A stretch of DNA of 41,530 nucleotides from JABDOU01 sp041567895 (lineage in GTDB: Bacteria > Actinomycetota > Acidimicrobiia > Spongiisociales > SHLN01): positions 1-41,530 of the forward strand of contig JBFGAX010000018.1 of NCBI GenBank assembly GCA_041567895.1. Direction: 5' to 3'. Every line of letters begins with the position of its first letter. Position 1 is the stretch's first letter. The position numbers and the translations under genes are program-made. This document shows positions 40,472-41,530 of this stretch, one piece after another. Below the pieces are notes generated by a model that was not told where the DNA came from, ran no database searches, and saw only the letters and a list, made by a program, of their open reading frames with translations.

Positions 40472-41530
40472 CTCCAACGCAACGGCGTCTTTGGCGCGCA
40501 CGAGATCATGAGCTACAAGGCCTCGTGCAACATCTTCGGTCGTCTGTGGCCAGGCGGCCAACACCTCTCCGAGATCCGGATCGGAGACCGACGCCACGAC
40601 CACCTGATGACGTCTGGCCAGGACGGGTAACGCATCGAGAAGCGGCTGAGCAGCTGACTCCTCGATGATGTCGGTGAGGACAACCACAAAGGCCCGTTTC
40701 CACGAAGCAACCACCTGAAATGCTGTCCGATAATTGCTCTGGGTGATCGACGGTTCAAGATCAAAGGACGCTCTCACCACCGCATCGGATCCGCGTCGGG
40801 ACGGCGCCAAATCGCGTAGAAGCTCTCGGTCGAACGCGAGCATTCCGCACCGGTCTCCCATCACCTCGGTGACCGCTGCTATGGCTGCGACGACATCGAG
40901 CGCGAGGTCGAGCCTCGTCGCCTGGCCGATTGGACTCGCCATCAAGCGCCCGCAGTCGATGACGCACACAACGTCACGATCCTGTTCTATGCGCCACTGA
41001 TTGACCATGGGCTCGCCCATGCGGGCCGTGGCGAGCCAATTGACCTGGCGGATGTCATGGTCCGGTGTGTATTCGCGAATCGATTCGAACTCTGTGCCGA
41101 GGCCGATGGCTCCACGACTTCGCTTACCTTCTGTTCTGAACGCTCCGGTTCGCACGGCGGCCGCCACATTGCGAGCTTTCGGAAGATCGGGATACACGAG
41201 CAGCTCATGGTCGAGATCGAACTCGAACACACGTTTTGCGAGACGCATCGGACCCTGGACTCTGACAGCGAGCGGCACAAGGCGGTGTCGACCTCGCCTT
41301 GTCGCCGTCACGGTTGCGGTCAAGCCGCCCGATCCAGTGTCGGGCTCTACGACCACATCGGCCGTACCAGGCTGGCGGACCCGGCACTGATGGGCGGCAT
41401 CAACGCTCACCTCCAACGGGGCGGGTTGTCCCCGGTTGAGGATCGACGGGACGTCGGAATGGACAGCAGGCGGGTGCCGGATCAATATCGCGTCGGCAAA
41501 AGTCAAACCAAGGGTGACTCCGGCGAGACC
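40370..41530 (-). CDS. DUF58 protein, 5' end cut by the window
   Basis: At least 378 residues. The conserved DUF58 motif reads ESIREYTPDHDIRQVNWLATARMGEPMVNQW across roughly residues 150-180 (landmarks EYTPDHDIRQVNW). It is followed by a von Willebrand-like segment (VVCVIDCGRLM) and a second one (FVVVLTDI). DUF58 proteins usually accompany MoxR-type AAA ATPases, which would lie beyond the window. The earliest visible start is a TTG near 41506, but the frame stays open to the window end, with hydrophobic residues as in the N-terminal membrane part of the family. The true start is therefore outside. Confidence 0.88.
   Translation of the reverse strand, partial: GLAGVTLGLTFADAILIRHPPAVHSDVPSILNRGQPAPLEVSVDAAHQCRVRQPGTADVVVEPDTGSGGLTATVTATRRGRHRLVPLAVRVQGPMRLAKRVFEFDLDHELLVYPDLPKARNVAAAVRTGAFRTEGKRSRGAIGLGTEFESIREYTPDHDIRQVNWLATARMGEPMVNQWRIEQDRDVVCVIDCGRLMASPIGQATRLDLALDVVAAIAAVTEVMGDRCGMLAFDRELLRDLAPSRRGSDAVVRASFDLEPSITQSNYRTAFQVVASWKRAFVVVLTDIIEESAAQPLLDALPVLARRHQVVVASVSDPDLGEVLAAWPQTTEDVARGLVAHDLVRAKDAVALELTRRGARYVEAGPDGFPDAVVSAYLGAKSAARF

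Noticed and set aside
1..41530. tRNA, rRNA, riboswitch, insertion sequence or attachment site
   Set aside because: Gaps between genes are short and none showed cloverleaf, aptamer, terminal-repeat or transposase features by eye; a covariance-model scan was not possible.

Overview
The window is GC-rich, gene-dense chromosomal DNA of an uncultured-type bacterium, most likely a deep-branching member of the Actinomycetota (Acidimicrobiia-like). The pointers are a BldD-type regulator, an HrcA/DnaJ pair, a single-chain glycyl-tRNA synthetase, frequent GTG starts and start/stop overlaps, and an RDD-SpoIIM-DUF58 cluster. This placement is inferred from gene content and was not computed. I see no rRNA, tRNA, insertion sequence, phage or CRISPR.

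Region by region. (1) 29-1379: an ECF sigma factor with an overlapping membrane-anchored putative anti-sigma factor. (2) 1348-3696: a divergent cluster around a perfect 16-bp inverted-repeat operator. A MerB-like organomercurial lyase homologue lies on one side. On the other are a Cys-rich ArsR repressor, an FMN split-barrel protein and a rhodanese-CBS protein whose two active-site cysteine positions are both in-frame TGA codons. (3) 3732-8706: a CISM-type molybdoenzyme operon with a cytoplasmic catalytic subunit, a fused four-cluster ferredoxin-NrfD subunit and a small TorD-like or unknown protein. (4) 8919-14435: a Gfo/Idh/MocA dehydrogenase facing a sugar ABC importer with a lipoprotein and two permeases but no ATPase. 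(5) 14518-30182: a housekeeping block, mostly on the minus strand: lepA, hemW, hrcA, dnaJ, rsmE, bldD-like, phoH, pgpH-like, ybeY, era, then recO, uppS, glyS. A plus-strand histidine kinase/response regulator pair sits between era and recO. (6) 30259-31008: rpsT and greA. (7) 31019-36769: a complete branched-chain amino-acid-type ABC importer (livF, livG, livM, livH, livK). (8) 36912-38521: a class IV aminotransferase translationally coupled to a sulfotransferase-like P-loop protein. (9) 38495-41530: RDD protein, SpoIIM-family membrane protein and a DUF58 protein cut by the window end.

The most unusual signal is at 3193-3241. Two TGA codons replace exactly the two cysteines of the YCxxxxCDMS active-site loop of a rhodanese, with conserved coding sequence continuing in frame on both sides and two compact hairpins immediately downstream. 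TGA is an ordinary stop elsewhere in the window, so context-dependent selenocysteine insertion at both positions is the best reading. Because this gene sits in an ArsR-operator cluster with a MerB-like protein, a metal- or thiol-responsive system that uses a double-selenocysteine sulfurtransferase is a testable hypothesis. Other points of interest are a CIRCE variant with compensating arm changes upstream of hrcA, a conserved c-di-GMP signature in the BldD-like protein, and large membrane extensions on one sugar permease and on LivM.
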